Assembly: GCF_021462225.1 (NCBI RefSeq)
Contig: NC_061815.1
Coordinates: 48,919,873 to 48,983,872, forward strand
DNA from: Girardinichthys multiradiatus
Lineage: Eukaryota; Chordata; Actinopteri; Cyprinodontiformes; Goodeidae
Direction: 5' to 3'
DNA: 64,000 bases
The notes under the pieces were generated by a model. That model saw only the letters and a program-made list of their open reading frames with translations. It did no database searches and was not told the origin of the DNA. Of this stretch, positions 1 through 12,570 are shown piece by piece. Every line of letters starts with the position of its first letter. The first letter of the stretch is position 1. Position numbers and translations under genes: made by a program.

Positions 1-1449
1 GTTCACACATGAGGCTGGGCTACACCTAATATTCACCCCACAGGCTCTTTGTAATTGCTTTTATGCCTTAACGTCTGCCAATAAAAATACCAAGCAGTGA
101 GTTTAGAGAGGCTGCAAATGAAAGTCGTCTCAGAAGCTTTTGTTTCATATTAGTGTCCTGGATATGTGCCACACTTTCCTCTCTGCATCCAGTGTTGATG
201 TTCATGCTGAGGAGGGACATGGACTCTAATTTGAAAACCTGCCACCATTACTTAGACCATCAAGAGTACCCTGTCTATTGCATGGCAGTTAAAGCTATAA
301 AAATACATTGCAGGGGGGATTAATCATTGAGATGCTGAAAGAAAATTAGCTTTCCATCATTGGGAATGAATCAGACATTTATTACTCTGCCTGTCAACTC
401 TCTAGATTAGATCTTGTTGTTCAGGATGTCAGCCATTTTTTCGACATTTCAGATCTCTTTGTCATGTTTCCAAATGTGGCACCATATGTGGGTCTGCTGT
501 ACTCTATGATTTGGGTCCTGCTACAGTCTGGGCACAAGGATTATTGCGGTCCACTGGTCAAGTGTTGGACTTGATAGCATTTATTGTCATTTAATAGATA
601 TAGTACAAAAAAATACTATTATACATAACTCCAGTATACCTAAGATTGTGTTGTCATTCGATAAGTTTTCCTTCAATTCGATAAAAAAATAAAAAAATAT
701 ATATGTATTAAACATAGTTTTTTTTAAGCCCACATATCGGTTCATAAAAGTTTATTTTGGTCTGCTGTAGTATTCTAATCTTAAATGATGTATTTTCATT
801 GGCTGGAAGTGGAAAATCATCATAATTACCAGGAATAAGGGCTTGAAAATGTCAGTCTGTTTGTAATCAATCTATATATTGTGTTTAACTTAGAAATACA
901 TGATTACAATAATATTCTAATTTATTCAATATAACCAAACAAACATTTGTCATATTGCTTTGGGGGATCAATTACTGTGACTTCAGATTTGCCATAAAGA
1001 GTCAAAAGCAGACTTGAACAAAGAGGCATACATGTGATAGTTTTTAGGCTCTTGCTGTTTATCCCCAGCAGAGAGATGAACTACAGAGAGCAACTGTGTG
1101 AACAGAGTATGCCACAGCATGATTACACAAACATTAAAATAACCACATACAAAAAGCTCCACTTGTTCTTATGGTATGTTTGAGCACAGCGAGGAATGAT
1201 TTTGACAGTTTCAGTCATGAGGAATAAAACATACTCTAGAGGCTCAGTTCCCAAAAAAGGGTCATGTCTCACTTTAAAATGAGGATCAAAGGTCATAAAG
1301 TCTTTGACCGCATGAGACATCTAGAGAGATTTTGTAGAGATTTAACTGACCTCAAGAAGTCCTTTAAGGTGGACATCAGCTGCTTATGGTCTGCTGATAT
1401 TTAAGAGACGTGATGGGAGAGTTTTCAGTGCCTTGCCGAGGCATTCATG
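1..1449. other. Unassigned A+T-rich DNA
   Basis: I see no recognisable coding sequence or mobile-element ends. Reading frames are short and lack family motifs. Homopolymer-rich DNA lies around 660-730. Confidence 0.5.
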
Positions 1450-1760
1450 CCCCTTAAATTTTTTGGCACATTACAACCATAGACCTCAATGTTTATTAAT
1501 AGGATTTTATGTGAAAAAGCACTTGAATACTATGAAGTAGAAGTAAAGTTAGATACTTTTCAGAGTTTTTCAAAACTGACCAATCTAAACCAATTTAATG
1601 TGATAAAAACTAAAAGACATTAAAAGTTTGTCTGAACGACAAACAGAACTTAGAAAGATGAAACCATGGAAACTGTTTAAACATTTTTTCAGTACTAAAG
1701 AAAGAAAAATGTTACATGCTTTGCTACAGCCTTAATATTTTTATTTTAATAACATCAGGT
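1450..1760 (+). mobile_element. Degraded terminal region of a long-TIR Tc1-like element
   Basis: The stretch 'cacattacaaccatagacctcaatgt' (written here only as a description of 1467-1492) followed by an 'ggattttatgtga' motif is the pattern seen in terminal repeats of a Tc1 family common in fish. The same pattern returns at 53270-53420 and, on the other strand, near 49430-49520. No transposase follows, so this is an orphan end. The boundaries are approximate. Confidence 0.45.
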
Positions 1761-3299
1761 GATGTCAAATACTTAAGAACAGTAATAAATCACCCCAACT
1801 AATAGTTGCTTTGTTGCTACACTTTGTGCTACACTTGAATGAGGAAACATTACTCTGGCAAGGATTAAAGGGAACTTATGCTGCTGTATTAAAAATGAAT
1901 GGTTGGCCTTGAATTATGGTGAAAATCAAAACATTTAATAAAATCTACAACACTTTTCAAACCAGCACTGCATTGACCTATCTGACTGAGAAAGGAATGA
2001 TACAATTAAGATACTCATGTCTTTGGGAATTCAAAACAAAATCTACTGTCTGATCCATCTGCAAAAACTCTGAAGAGCATGCAGGTTCCTCAGATTTGAC
2101 ATTTGCAATACGCATCATGGCAGACACATCAAGTTTTGTGATCTTTGTGTCAGAAAAAAACAAAAAACATGTTTTTATCCTTTGTGATACATTGAATCTC
2201 AATTTTAACAGATGCTGCATTTGAATGACACAAAATATTCAACAGAAATAGAAATGCTTTTGTGTTCCACGATTTGATGCTTTTTTCAGTTTTATAATTT
2301 TCTCACAGTCCAAAGGGTGACTGATTGTTTAGTAGGGATTTTAAACTGAATGTGGGTGTTTGTGTAATGTTTGCATTCATTGTCTTTGTGGTGTCACTTC
2401 CCCCATACATCTACTCTGTTTAAGTCAAACATGCTTGGATCGCTAAGCGAACAGAAGCTCATGTGTCAAGCATCTGTCTAAGTAGAGTCAGTCAGTTTGT
2501 AGGAGTTGCCATTGTTGACGGCAATCAAACCTAAAACCTTTTGTTTAATGCACTGAAGCAGCAGATGGTATCCTCTCTCTGTGAAGTTTTTCATGGTGCC
2601 TAATTGCTCATCTCCTTGAGTATTTAGGGCTTACAGATGGGTTAAAACTGGGAAATTGTATGTTTCTTGCATGAAACCTAGTTGAGAGTTTTCTTTGGCT
2701 GCAGTTTTGCGAAAGACTCTTTGCCTGCTTCATAAGTTAAGATGGATAGGGTTAAAATTTTTAATGGAACAGTGTTTGTGAAGTTTTAAGTACAAGGCAT
2801 AAAGTAGACTGGTAGACTGGTGTGTTCTTTTATATCAGTCCATGTTGCATGACCTCTAAAGCAATTCACTTTTTAGCCTTCAAGCAAATATAAATAATAA
2901 ACAACCTTAGACCATTTTAGATGTATGCATGACATCATAGGCATCTATACATGTAAAACATAAAACAAAAATGCAATACAAGCTCATCATTCAGCTACCA
3001 GTACTCCTGGTGCTAGTGAGAAAAATAAGGAAGTAAAAACATAAAGATTTGGATAGAGAAGCAAGTGCTGCTGCCTTTATGTGAACTGTTATCAACACTT
3101 CATCATTTTTATACCTGCTTGTACTTAAGTTCACAGCAAACCAGCAGATTTGGTAAAGCAGGAAAAGCAAAGGCAGAAACTAATGATTGGCTATGTGTCA
3201 TTTGCAGCCCACCAAGCAACCTTGTTGAATAACAAAGGCCATGAAACCAGTACAGTTCAAGCTACTACAACCATTTATTGAGTAACATCTGTGCTCTTC
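1761..3299. other. Unassigned A+T-rich DNA
   Basis: No coding region, RNA gene or clear transposon end was recognised here. Confidence 0.45.
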
Positions 3300-3540
3300 T
3301 CACTATAAAAGCATGTCCCATAAACGTTTGAGACATTTGAGACCATCACTGAAATTTAATCCAAAGCAGAACTGGACCCTACAACAAGAATGACCCAGAA
3401 CATACCAGTAAATCCACCAAGATCGGGTTGAGAATTTAGGAATTTGAAATCCTCTGCTGAGTCAAAGTCCAGATCTTGATCTCATTTGGATGCTATGGAA
3501 TGACTTTAAACAAGCTGTACATGCAACCCATGTAAATTAA
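3300..3540 (+). pseudogene. Tc1-like transposase remnant (C-terminal catalytic part)
   Basis: At about 3386-3415 the translation gives NDPEHTSKST, matching the Tc1 motif DNDPKHTSKST around the second catalytic Asp. At about 3462-3533 it gives SQSPDLDLIWMLWNDFKQAV, matching the family pattern SQSPDLNPIE.LW.DLK.AV. The position of the catalytic Glu now reads Trp and the two pieces are not in one clean frame, so this is a dead fragment. No terminal repeats were found next to it. Confidence 0.65.
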
Positions 3541-4825
3541 CACAGCTGAAAGTGAGGAGAGGGTCAACATTTTTCTCAGACCGTCGTCAGAGATAGCAAG
3601 ATGGCTACAAGAATGAGGTAAGACTAGCTATTAGTGGGAAGGGTCTCCTAACTTTTTACTTATTTTTTTTATTTGAATACAACAAGGTTCATTTTGTTTT
3701 TTTTTTTTAAGTGCAATTAATTCACTTTCTATTCCAGGGATAAAAATAAGAGTAGACATTGAGATGCGAACAATTCTAAGTAACAAACTAAACATTAAAT
3801 TGTGTGTCCTAAATTTAGGAATTCACCATAAGTTACTAAGCGTAGGAATCCCTACAAATGTATCTACAAACAAAATGTACAGTCTAATCAAACAGATAAA
3901 TATTACTAGTAATAAACACACACAAAACAGGAAACCACAAGTCTCATATTTTGAATTTATTTGCTTTTCATGTTAGATCTCTTGCCCTGCACAATCTGCC
4001 TTTTGACAGTGCAGAAAATTGTCTCCAGTGCAACTTGCTACAAACAGGTGTTGTCTGTATCCACATGCACAAATCCAGGTGCACCGCCTAACACAAAACC
4101 TTATGATGACACATTATCAGCCAAGGGCAAACTGCCAACCTTCTCACACTCGACTTGTCTCGAAGAAAAGCTGTGGATTTGTTGAGGTGCACTGGGGTGG
4201 ATGTCACTATCAAACAGCCACAACAGTAGAGGAGATTCATTCTGGCATCTTCAGCTACACCAGCCTCTCCTGTCAGCTCCACATTCAAAATCCGCCACAG
4301 TCTAAAATACTGCTGCCAGCTAAATTATCATTTCTCATTAATCACTTCAAGTTGATACATTTTAATTTATTCTATGTAGCTGCTGTGCTCTTATTTATTT
4401 GTTAGTGTTTTGTCATTTTTTAATCATCCTTACAGGATTTTTGAAGAAAATGCATACATTTTGCATTCTAGGTTAACTCATTGAAATCCTCAGAATATTC
4501 AAACTACACATTCACATTTCTTTAAATGAAGAAATAGAAAAAAAAGATCTGTTTAAGTGTCTCAAATGTGCAAACACAGATCCTGTTGTAAAATGTGATA
4601 TTTTGCCCAGTTTCACATTGAGAACTGCAAAGATTTTAAACACAAATGAACAGCAGTTCTGTTCAGGTTTGACAGAAGGATGGTGATTTTCATTAGCCTT
4701 TTTTAATGTCAATTAATAAAAGTAAAAATGCTTGATAAGAAAACTGTTAAATTTGATTTGTCTGGATTATGACCTTTCATATTATCAAGGTTTATTGCAT
4801 TGGGCGTATTACTTAAATTTTGAAA
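3541..4825. other. Unassigned DNA, no gene recognised
   Basis: Several open frames of 65-130 codons overlap here (for example 4019-4405), but they show no family motif and are what A+T-rich DNA yields by chance. A T9 tract lies near 3700. Confidence 0.4.
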
Positions 4826-4945
4826 ATAGGGATTCCACAAGGCGTTATTCTTGGGTCCATCTCGTGCACTTTTAATTTATTGTTTACCAGATCTCTACAT
4901 AACTGTTAAGGCCCAAACATATGCAGAAAACAGAGTGGCGATTTT
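4826..4945 (+). pseudogene. Short LINE reverse-transcriptase remnant
   Basis: The translation near 4826-4890 reads GIPQGVILGSISCTFNLL, resembling reverse-transcriptase motif B (G.PQGS.LGP..F.LY) of L2-type LINEs. A decayed YADD-like segment may follow near 4918-4940. The fragment is too short to assign to a family with confidence. Confidence 0.35.
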
Positions 4946-6303
4946 TGATTCTTACGTGAGCTTTAAATCAAGTACAGGAACAGCACTTTAACTTGTGTCT
5001 TGTATCAAATACAAAAAAAAAAAAAAAAAAACTGTTAGTATGACACTTTCTAAACAGTTGTGTTGCATTCTTGTTCTGAGGGGTAAGGAGCCAATTTCAG
5101 TGTCCTGGCATTATTCTGAAGTCTGGACTTTATCTTTCAAACATTTTCAACATCACTTGGTCATTCTCCAACAGATTGTTGTTAGGGAATTTTCTTATCA
5201 AAGTAGGAGAGAAATTTACTCATTAAAAGAGCAAAACCGGGTTTTGTCTTTATAAGTTTTATTCAAAGGCATTCAGCGTTTGAAGACCCTGTCACTGAGG
5301 TAAGTCAGTGAAGCAGAGCCCCAATCAACATATACACACAGTATTTAAAGAGTATGTGGGTGTTACCTCAACTTCAAAGAGTCTGTGTTTTATGGCCCTA
5401 GACCCTCCTCGGGTCAGAGCTAACAAAGTTATCTACGAGCAGACCCATCTGCTCTTCCTGAGACATCACCCTAAAGCATGGGTTTTAACCATTAAACTTC
5501 TGATAATGGTTTTACAGACCAACTCCTCTAGGGTAACAAAACACAGAGGTCAGAGGGGAGAGAGGTAAGGGAAGTTTAGAGCATTGAAAATAATTTTCCA
5601 CAACATCGTCCTACAACAATACACTCAAGAAAGCTACACAATATTTGACAAGAAGCCATTGTCATTTCTTCCTTTTAACATACTAAAAAGCACTGGAAGA
5701 GGTTTTGGCACACTTAGAAGTGACAGTGAAGTAATACATTGATGTACATTTTCACCTCTTGTGAACAAATTGTTCCTAAAAGGTAAAAATATTTTTTTTG
5801 GAAAAGAACACAGTCAGTTTGAAGAAAGTCTTCTTCATGTTGTATCCTCAAGACTCATCTAAAACATAATCTGAAGGAACATCAAATCTGTAACCACATC
5901 TAATCTTTTAGCTAATTTTAATTTATGTAGTTTCGCCTTGATTTTTGTGTTTATGTGATATTGTTGGATCAAGTTGTTGGCTTTGATCTTTGTGTTTTGG
6001 AATACCAATCTTTTACTTCATTTACCTTTTAGTCTAACCTGCCAGGGACTACAAATAAAAAAAGATATTCTTTGCTAAATCTGACACATTAACAGGGCCT
6101 ATATCGTTTTTTTTTAAAGGAAAACATTATAATATTACATCTATTTATAAATACATTTATACTGTGTGTTTTGAGTTTCTTTTGGAAAGCCAATGAAAAG
6201 AGGTTTGTATTTTGTATATAAGAATACCTGGAAACCATAAAACTCCACATCAGACTGACCTTGAATATCTCGAAACGGTGATTAAATTACCCAAAATATA
6301 ATG
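4946..6303. other. Unassigned DNA with a poly(A) run
   Basis: A 19-base A run occupies 5013-5031. It could be the tail of an old retroposed sequence, but no target duplication was found. No gene is recognised in the rest of the interval. Confidence 0.4.
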
Positions 6304-6424
6304 TCTGTCAGTCAGTCAGTCAGTCAGTCATTTTCTACCGCTTATTCCATAGTGGGTGGCGGGGGAGCTGGTGCCTATCTCCAGCAGTCTGGGCGAGAGG
6401 CGGGATACACCCTGGACAGGTCGC
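6304..6424 (-). mobile_element. 5'-truncated tRNA-derived SINE, 3' half
   Basis: The block starts with a (GTCA)n tail, then the conserved 3' body (a 'ctggtgcctatctccagcag' core and a 'accctggacaggtcgcca' motif). It matches the 3' half of the complete copies at 17132-17482, 47640-48003 and 55955-56306. The tRNA-like head is missing, as expected for incomplete reverse transcription. A weak candidate target duplication (atgtct) flanks it. Confidence 0.75.
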
Positions 6425-6521
6425 CAGAAAACATGATGTCTTTAAAAGCAAATGTTTTCTGTTTTTGTCATACTGAAACACTTGTTATATGGGTCTAAAT
6501 GAGAGGAAATTAAGGAGGTAC

Positions 6522-6758
6522 TGCAAAAACCAGGACGTTTTGCAGGACACCAACCCTTTGAGGACTGACGTTGCCCACTTCTATTTTAGAAGGTGTTCCC
6601 CTGGCTCAACACAGCTACATCAAATGTGTGGCTCATTACCAGGCCTGTGTAGAACATGACATACCGTGGAGGTAATTTATCCATTTGATTCAGGTGCGTT
6701 GGACACAGCTAAAATTTGTAGGAGATCGGCCCTCGAGGACTGGAACTGCCCACCCCTG
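6522..6758. repeat. hAT-type MITE
   Basis: The right end reads 'gaactgcccacccctg' at 6743-6758. Its reverse complement begins CAGGGGTGGGCA, a terminus I recall from a non-autonomous hAT family frequent in fish. The left part has a diverged inverted counterpart (aggactgacgttgcccac, 6561-6578). The body contains 'tgattcaggtgcgttgg', also typical of that family. No protein is encoded. The left boundary is uncertain and no clean 8-bp duplication was found. Confidence 0.55.
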
Positions 6759-7311
6759 GACAGATACTATGGGTAGGTTTATGAGGAGTTTTGTAAAGTC
6801 ACAATGAGATGTACTTCCCATTGAGATGACCCCAATCAGAAGATCATGAGACAATATTCACACCAATACAGACGATCAGTGAGACAAAACCTCTTTCCGC
6901 ATTTCAGCAAAGCATCAGTAACATGACACATCATGTTACTGATGGGGAACATGTAAAGGCCACACTAATTGTTTTTCACTCTGTGAAGAAATAATACTGT
7001 GGATAAGTTCATGGAAACTGATTCATCCATTTGCTCTCAAGAGTTAGAGTAGAATGAAACTAAAGACGGTTGTTACACATAAAAAACCAGCACCAGATTT
7101 TTAAATAAACTAACTATAATCGGCACAATTAGAGAGATGATGGGAATGTGTTTTCTATTCAAAATTAACATCAATTTCTCTTCTCATCAAAAGCTGACAA
7201 GTTGTATTTGCTGTGCTATCGAATGCTTTAAACTGAGGAATTGCAATATGAACCCTAATGAGCCCCAAGATCCAATGAAGTGCCTTACAATAGTATTTAT
7301 TAAACCTTTAT
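6759..7311. other. Unassigned DNA
   Basis: No gene or transposon end recognised. This is the target region of the Rex3 insertion that follows. Confidence 0.4.
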
Positions 7312-7322
7312 ACATTTTTATC

Positions 7323-8133
7323 TTCTTTTTGCAGATGACGTGGTCCTGCTGGCCCCCTCTAGCCAAGACCTACAGCATACGCTGTGGCAGTTCGCAGCTG
7401 AGTGTGAAGTGGCTGGGATGAGGATCAGCTCCTCCAAGTCAGAGGCCATGGTACTCGACCGGAAAAGGGTGGCTTGCCCTCTTCAGGTTGGAGGGGAGTT
7501 CCTGCCTCAAGTGGAGGAGTTTAAGTATCTCGGGGTCTTGTTCACGAGTGATGGAAGAATGGAGCGGGAGATCGACAGACGGATCGGTGCGGCTGCCACA
7601 GTAATGGGGGCGCTGTGCCGGTCCGTTGTGGTGAAGAGAGAGCTGAGCCGAAAAGCAAAGTTCTCAATTTACTGGTCGGTCTACGTTCCTACCCTCACCT
7701 ATGGCCATGAACTTTGGGTCATGACCGAAAGAACGAGATCCCGGATACAAGCAGCTGAAATGAGCTTCCTCCGTAGGGTGGCCGGGCACTCCCTTAGAGA
7801 TAGGGTGAGGAGCTCGGCCATCCGGGAGGAGCTCGGAGTAGAGCCGCTGCTCCTCCACATCGAGAGGAGCCAGTTGAGGTGGCTCGGGCATCTATACCGG
7901 ATGCCTCCTGGACGCCTTCCTCGGGAGGTGTTCCAGGCACGTCCCACCGGGAGAAGGCCCAGGGGACGGCCCTGGACACGCTGGAGGGACTATGTCTCTC
8001 GGCTGGCCTGGGAATGCCTTGGGCTCCCCCTGGAAGAACTGGAGGAGGTGTCTGGAGAGAGGGACGTCTCTGTTGAGTCTGCTGCCCCCGCGACCCGGTC
8101 CCAGATAAGCGGAAGACGACGAGACGAGACGAG
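7323..8133 (+). mobile_element. Rex3 LINE insertion, 5'-truncated (copy 1)
   Basis: This is an 811-bp insertion of a Rex3 (RTE-clade) LINE carrying only the 3' third of the element. It is flanked by the identical 11-bp target duplication 'acatttttatc' at 7312-7322 and 8134-8144. The 3' end is a short (GACGA)n tract, which recurs in shortened form at the 3' end of the copy at 14562. The intact duplication and uninterrupted frame suggest a fairly recent event. Confidence 0.9.
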
Positions 8134-8176
8134 ACATTTTTATCAAAGTGCAGTCCTAAATTTCAATGTAATTTAA
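7331..8176 (+). pseudogene. Rex3 reverse transcriptase, C-terminal fragment
   Basis: The frame opens at the catalytic motif ADDVVLLAPSS (motif C of reverse transcriptase) and runs through the EFKYLGVLFTSDGRMEREIDRR and SVYVPTLTYGHELWV segments (family landmarks) to an Arg-rich C terminus. The region upstream of motif C (fingers, motifs A and B) and the whole endonuclease are absent because the insertion is truncated. It reads through into flanking DNA before its stop at 8174-8176. It cannot encode a working enzyme. Similar segments lie on the minus strand at 14562-15300 and plus strand at 29880-30420. Confidence 0.85.
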
Positions 8177-8339
8177 AGGATTTTAAAGTCGAATAGGAAA
8201 CAGAGTTTGCAACAGGTTTACCAATAAATAAAATCATAGGCAAGTACTTTGCAATAGTATCTGTACATTTGCAAGTTTTTTTGGATATGTTTCTACAACT
8301 TTGCTCAACTATGTGCTGAAATTTTTGCTTATTTTTACT

Positions 8340-8875
8340 TGCAAAATACATCAAGCTCAGTCAGACTGGAGCGTCCTGTCTGTTTAGGGTCGTTATCCAG
8401 TTGGGGGTGAACATCCATCCAAGTCTCAAGTGTTTTGCAGCCTCTGACATATTTTATTCCAAGACTGCTTGCATATAACTCCACCAATGTTCTTGTCAGC
8501 TCTGAATCTCTTTCCTGTGAATAGTTTGTTGTTGTTTTTTATGCAAAAATATAAATTAACATGTTGTACATCTTTTTAAATTATCCAACTCAGTTACACA
8601 TTTCTCTAATTTGGATATGCTATTATGAATAACTGTGTAGTTATTTTTTCATATGTTGTAAATTTGCCCTTACTGTACAGTCTCCTATTGTTATTCTCTG
8701 TTTTTAGATCTTACCATTGTGTGACTGTATGCTTCAACATGCCTGTTACTTTGATGCTGGTGATTTTTCCCACTAAGGGAAAATAAAGGTTATTCCTTTT
8801 CTTGTCCCTGCTAAAATAAATATGCATTTCCACAGCAAGATACTGCCACCACCATGTTTACCATGAAAAGCTAAT
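8340..8875 (-). mobile_element. Tc1-like remnants, minus strand
   Basis: At 8350-8372 'caagctcagtcagactgga' matches a stretch that also occurs at 49686-49708 in another Tc1 remnant. At 8388-8425 a 'gggtcgttatccagttggggg' segment fits a leader region of that family. At 8836-8866 the minus strand encodes a decayed KHGGGS-like motif of the transposase. Between them the similarity fades. It is an old, scrambled copy without visible ends. Confidence 0.5.
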
Positions 8876-10434
8876 GGTGTCACTGTTTATCAAGCACAGA
8901 GGTGTTTGGGTCATGATTAGTTGATTCTACTAAATGGAAGTGTGTCTTTCTTGATAGCTGCTAGCAACAAGGTCTCAACAACAATTCAAAGTTATTTTTT
9001 TTAGATCTGTGTCATGTTTATAGGTAACAAAGTCTCAGACTAGACTAGACACAAAGTGAGCATGTAGCTTTCAAAATATAAATAAATTCTTAAAAGTGAA
9101 CACTTCACCAACAAAACAGTGTTGAAACATTTGCATTGCATTCCATTGACCTTTTCCCATGTTTAAATGTTTTTTTTAACAGAAAAGACATTTCAAGTGA
9201 GTCCTCTTTTCCCCAGCGTTAATTACTGTGCTGCTGAATGCTCTTCCAGCACATACTCAGTGTGTAACTGAGAGTCTCTGTCACTTCTCATGCCAGTAAA
9301 TGACAATCACAGAGAAAGAAATCATGCTGCAGTTTTCAGTGTAAGACATGAATGTTTTAGGTTACAGCAAAATCAGCACTCCCCAAGTGGATTTGTGCCT
9401 GTGGCACTGCATTTCCGAATGTAATTAACCAAATGCTGTCCCAGTTGTGTCTAATACTCCAATGTTCAAAATACCACCTGTTGACATTCATTGCCTTCCT
9501 GTCTTTGTATTCCTAATGAACGGTAACAATAAACCTGGGATTTATTTTTTGACAACAGTTTTTAAATTTACTTGACATAGTTTAAGACACATGATTTAGA
9601 AATGCTGATGCATGTACACAAATAAGAGCACACTAGGTAAACACCAGAGGAGAATACGTTAGAATATAAGCAAGTTTAAACTCTGCTGCACTGCTAAAAA
9701 TATGGTCAGGTTAAATTCATGAACTAAAACAGGAAGTTCAAGACAGAGGTGTCTGTTGTCTGATACATTACTTAAAAAAGTACAATCTATACTATTTCCA
9801 AGAGTAAAATTATTGCAGATCATACTACCTCTTCTAGATTTGATCAGTTCCATCTTCGTTTGATCTTGTTTTAAAGAGTTTTCTCCATTTTATCTAGTTC
9901 AGTTATCCACTACCCACATAAACTGGTTCTATTATCTTAGGGTTTATTTGCTCTGTGCAGGTAGAAAACTAATGATTCTTTGGTTATCAGGTGAATATAG
10001 CTGTCTCAATTAGCCAGAAGTGGTGCAATGAGCTAGAAGCTTCTGACATAACTGAGTGCCCCAGCAGAGATGGGTAATTCCTTAAAGATTTGCCAGTAAG
10101 AGTCACTCCTTTATTGAACATCTTTTATTTTCAATCCAGCAATACCCTGAAAGGATTGATTGGCATAAAAGACAATCGATCAGTCAACAGCATTTTAATT
10201 CATTTTTCAAAGATACGCTTGTTCAACTCAAGCCAAAGCTTTAGAATACTTTTTTTTTAATTCTGAGCAACAACAAATGTTTCAAAAAAGTCAGCAAAGA
10301 AAGACACAGAAATGTAGTTACCTCTCTTGAATCCCTGTACTATAAGAATAACTACCATAATAAATAACACATCAAATCTAACTCTGAATCTTAGTGAATT
10401 GATTAATAAGTATAAATTTAAAAAAGATTAAAGG
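8876..10434. other. Unassigned A+T-rich DNA
   Basis: No coding sequence, repeat boundary or RNA gene recognised. Confidence 0.45.
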
Positions 10435-10460
10435 AAAAAAAAAAAAAAGGGGGGGGGGGG
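10435..10460 (+). repeat. A14-G12 homopurine tract
   Basis: Fourteen A residues (10435-10448) run directly into twelve G residues (10449-10460). The run is a pure purine strand and also a likely assembly or length-variable site. Nothing around it suggests a gene. Confidence 0.9.
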
Positions 10461-10619
10461 TAGTGGTACATTTAAGAATCTCGATCTCGACTGGAAATCG
10501 CAGCTGGGAATTTGCAAATTTTCTCTATATCACTGATTTCTTTCAAGAAACTGATTTTTTTCCTATAGTCTGAAAACATTCAGTTTCACTAGGTATCCAA
10601 TATTGAAGTGTTTCTGAGT

Positions 10620-10775
10620 GTGCATGGCTGTTTACCTTGTGTCTCTTTGTGTTGGCCCTGTAATGGACTGGTAGTCTGTCCTCGGTGTACCCTGCCTTTG
10701 GTTAGTGACAGCTGGGATAGGCTACAGCCTCCCGTGACCCTCCACAGACGCAGGTGGAGAAAATGGATAAGTGAT
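10620..10775 (+). mobile_element. Diverged SINE 3' fragment
   Basis: The order of motifs (atggactggtagtctgtcc, ggtgtaccctgcct, agctgggataggct, ataagtgattga) follows the 3' body of the fish tRNA-derived SINE present in complete form at 17132. It is more diverged and seems to represent a related subfamily with a different tail. The head is missing. Confidence 0.6.
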
Positions 10776-10964
10776 TGAAACTTCCTTTTTTCATCAACTT
10801 CTTACATCTAACTAAACAACAAAATGAATTACATTTAAAAAACATGTAGTTAATAAACAGAGAAGACCACTAAGAGCTGAAACAAACAAAACAGGTGCAT
10901 ACCAGTCAGTTAGAAAATCATCACAAAATTTGTTAATTGTAGTAATTCAATTAAAAATGAAACA

Positions 10965-11173
10965 CAGGTGCCCTGGGTGTCCGGCAACTATACTGCAACC
11001 TTTTGATGCCTACCCACTTCCGCTCCAACACACCTGAATAAAATGACTGAATTCCCTGCTCAGCATTTAGTCATTCAGCTCTGCAGAGGCCTGGGAATGG
11101 GCCATTCATTTGTTTCAGATGTTGTGGTGAATGAAAGCATTTAAAAGTTGCAGAAAGAGACTTGGGCACCCTG
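10965..11173. repeat. MITE-like repeat with short inverted ends
   Basis: It starts 'caggtgccc' and ends 'gggcaccctg', a short imperfect inverted repeat. The interior has 'ccaacacacctgaat' and 'gaggcctgggaatgggcc' motifs, like those in the hAT-type MITE at 6522-6758. No coding capacity. The 8-bp flanks do not match, so the ends are uncertain. Confidence 0.45.
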
Positions 11174-12159
11174 ATATAGATTTATTAAAAAGGAGTGATG
11201 TATTTCAAATGTTTATTTCTTTAAATGTTTATGTATGTATTAAATGTAATCAGTTACTGAAGTAGATTCCTTTTTGATGATATTGTAGTTCTTGTAGATC
11301 TGTATTTATAGAACCTTTTCCCAACACCACACATCTCTTACCCGGACTTGCGGCAGAGCAGCACCAGGACGCATCATTTAAAGCAATCTAAAATAGACCG
11401 GACAGCCCTGGAGCCTCCAGCCAAATATGACTGTGTTTATTGTTCACTCAATGTCTCCTTTTTTTCATTCTCACTCACCTTTTACTCATTATGGAGACTT
11501 TAAATGTCACTGATTTTTATCACCCAAAATTTCCTCAGCCCTCATAGGGACACTACATATCTAAAAAAATCATCTCACAGATTAAGAGATACAGAACTTC
11601 ACAAAACACACCCCTGGGCACACTGCATGCTATTTATGATCTGTACCACAATTAGAAATCAAATGTCTCCCTCTTTCTGTGAAAAATGTCAGCTGAGTTC
11701 AGAGGGGTTCATGTCTTGGATTGGGAATAGATGGAGAAAGGGCAGATGGTAATGATTCTTTCAAACACTTCTTGATGTCTTTTAGACCTCTGGAGTGCCA
11801 GTGGTGTAGGTTAGCGCGGATGTGTGTGATGGTTTAATTTGTGTTATGGATAACTGTGTGGAATAAAAGCTGTGAGCTTGAAAATGCAGACAACAAACAG
11901 TACACTTGCATGGACTCCAGTGTGTTAACCCGTAGATTGCCACCTACAGACCAACCAGTAAAATATCACCAAATAGTTCTTCAACACATGGCTCGTAGTC
12001 AGAAACAAATGCCAAACACCTTGTGAATATCATGTCAATCTTTCTATAGGATGATACTTTTACAGGTACAAAAATATACCTGGCAACACAAAAATAATTT
12101 TATGAACTGATTTTATGTGAAGAGGACTGTGCAAATAATCATCTTGTCATAATCTGTGG
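11174..12159. other. Unassigned DNA
   Basis: No recognisable gene. Short open frames at 11504-11752 and 11841-12026 have no domain features. Confidence 0.4.
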
Positions 12160-12570
12160 GTGTTCATTGGTTTTCTCATGTTTTCGTACTTGGGTACTTT
12201 GGTTGTGTGCTATTTTTATTTAGGTCTTTCCATACCACTTTGTTTCTTTGTGTTTTATGTCATTTTTTTTGCATTCTGTTTTTTTGTATTTGGTCAGACT
12301 CTGCGTTAGTTCCTTTGCTGTTCTGGTAAATATATATTTTTGTGTTTTGGATCAGCTCCCTCTGAGTTCTCTTGCCATATTATTTTGTTTCCTTGCCTGT
12401 TCATTGATTTAATTTTACCTTGCCTGTTCCTCCTGTGTGTACTCTCATCTGTCTCCTTTGTTTTGCCTTGGTTTTTGTTTGTCATTATTAATATTAAATG
12501 TCCTGCAGCCTCCACTCAGCCTGTCTATGTGTCTCTCTACATTTGGCTCCAACTACTGAAAACATGACAC
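12160..12570 (+). repeat. Pyrimidine-rich dispersed repeat
   Basis: The plus strand is rich in T and C with repeated 'tgttttg', 'ccttgcctgttc' and 'tctcatctgtctcc' units and ends near an 'aaacatgacac' motif. The region ending near 23642 has a similar 3' end. A purine-rich region at 24180-24890 looks like a related sequence on the opposite strand. I cannot assign a class; a non-autonomous retroelement 3' region is a guess. Confidence 0.3.
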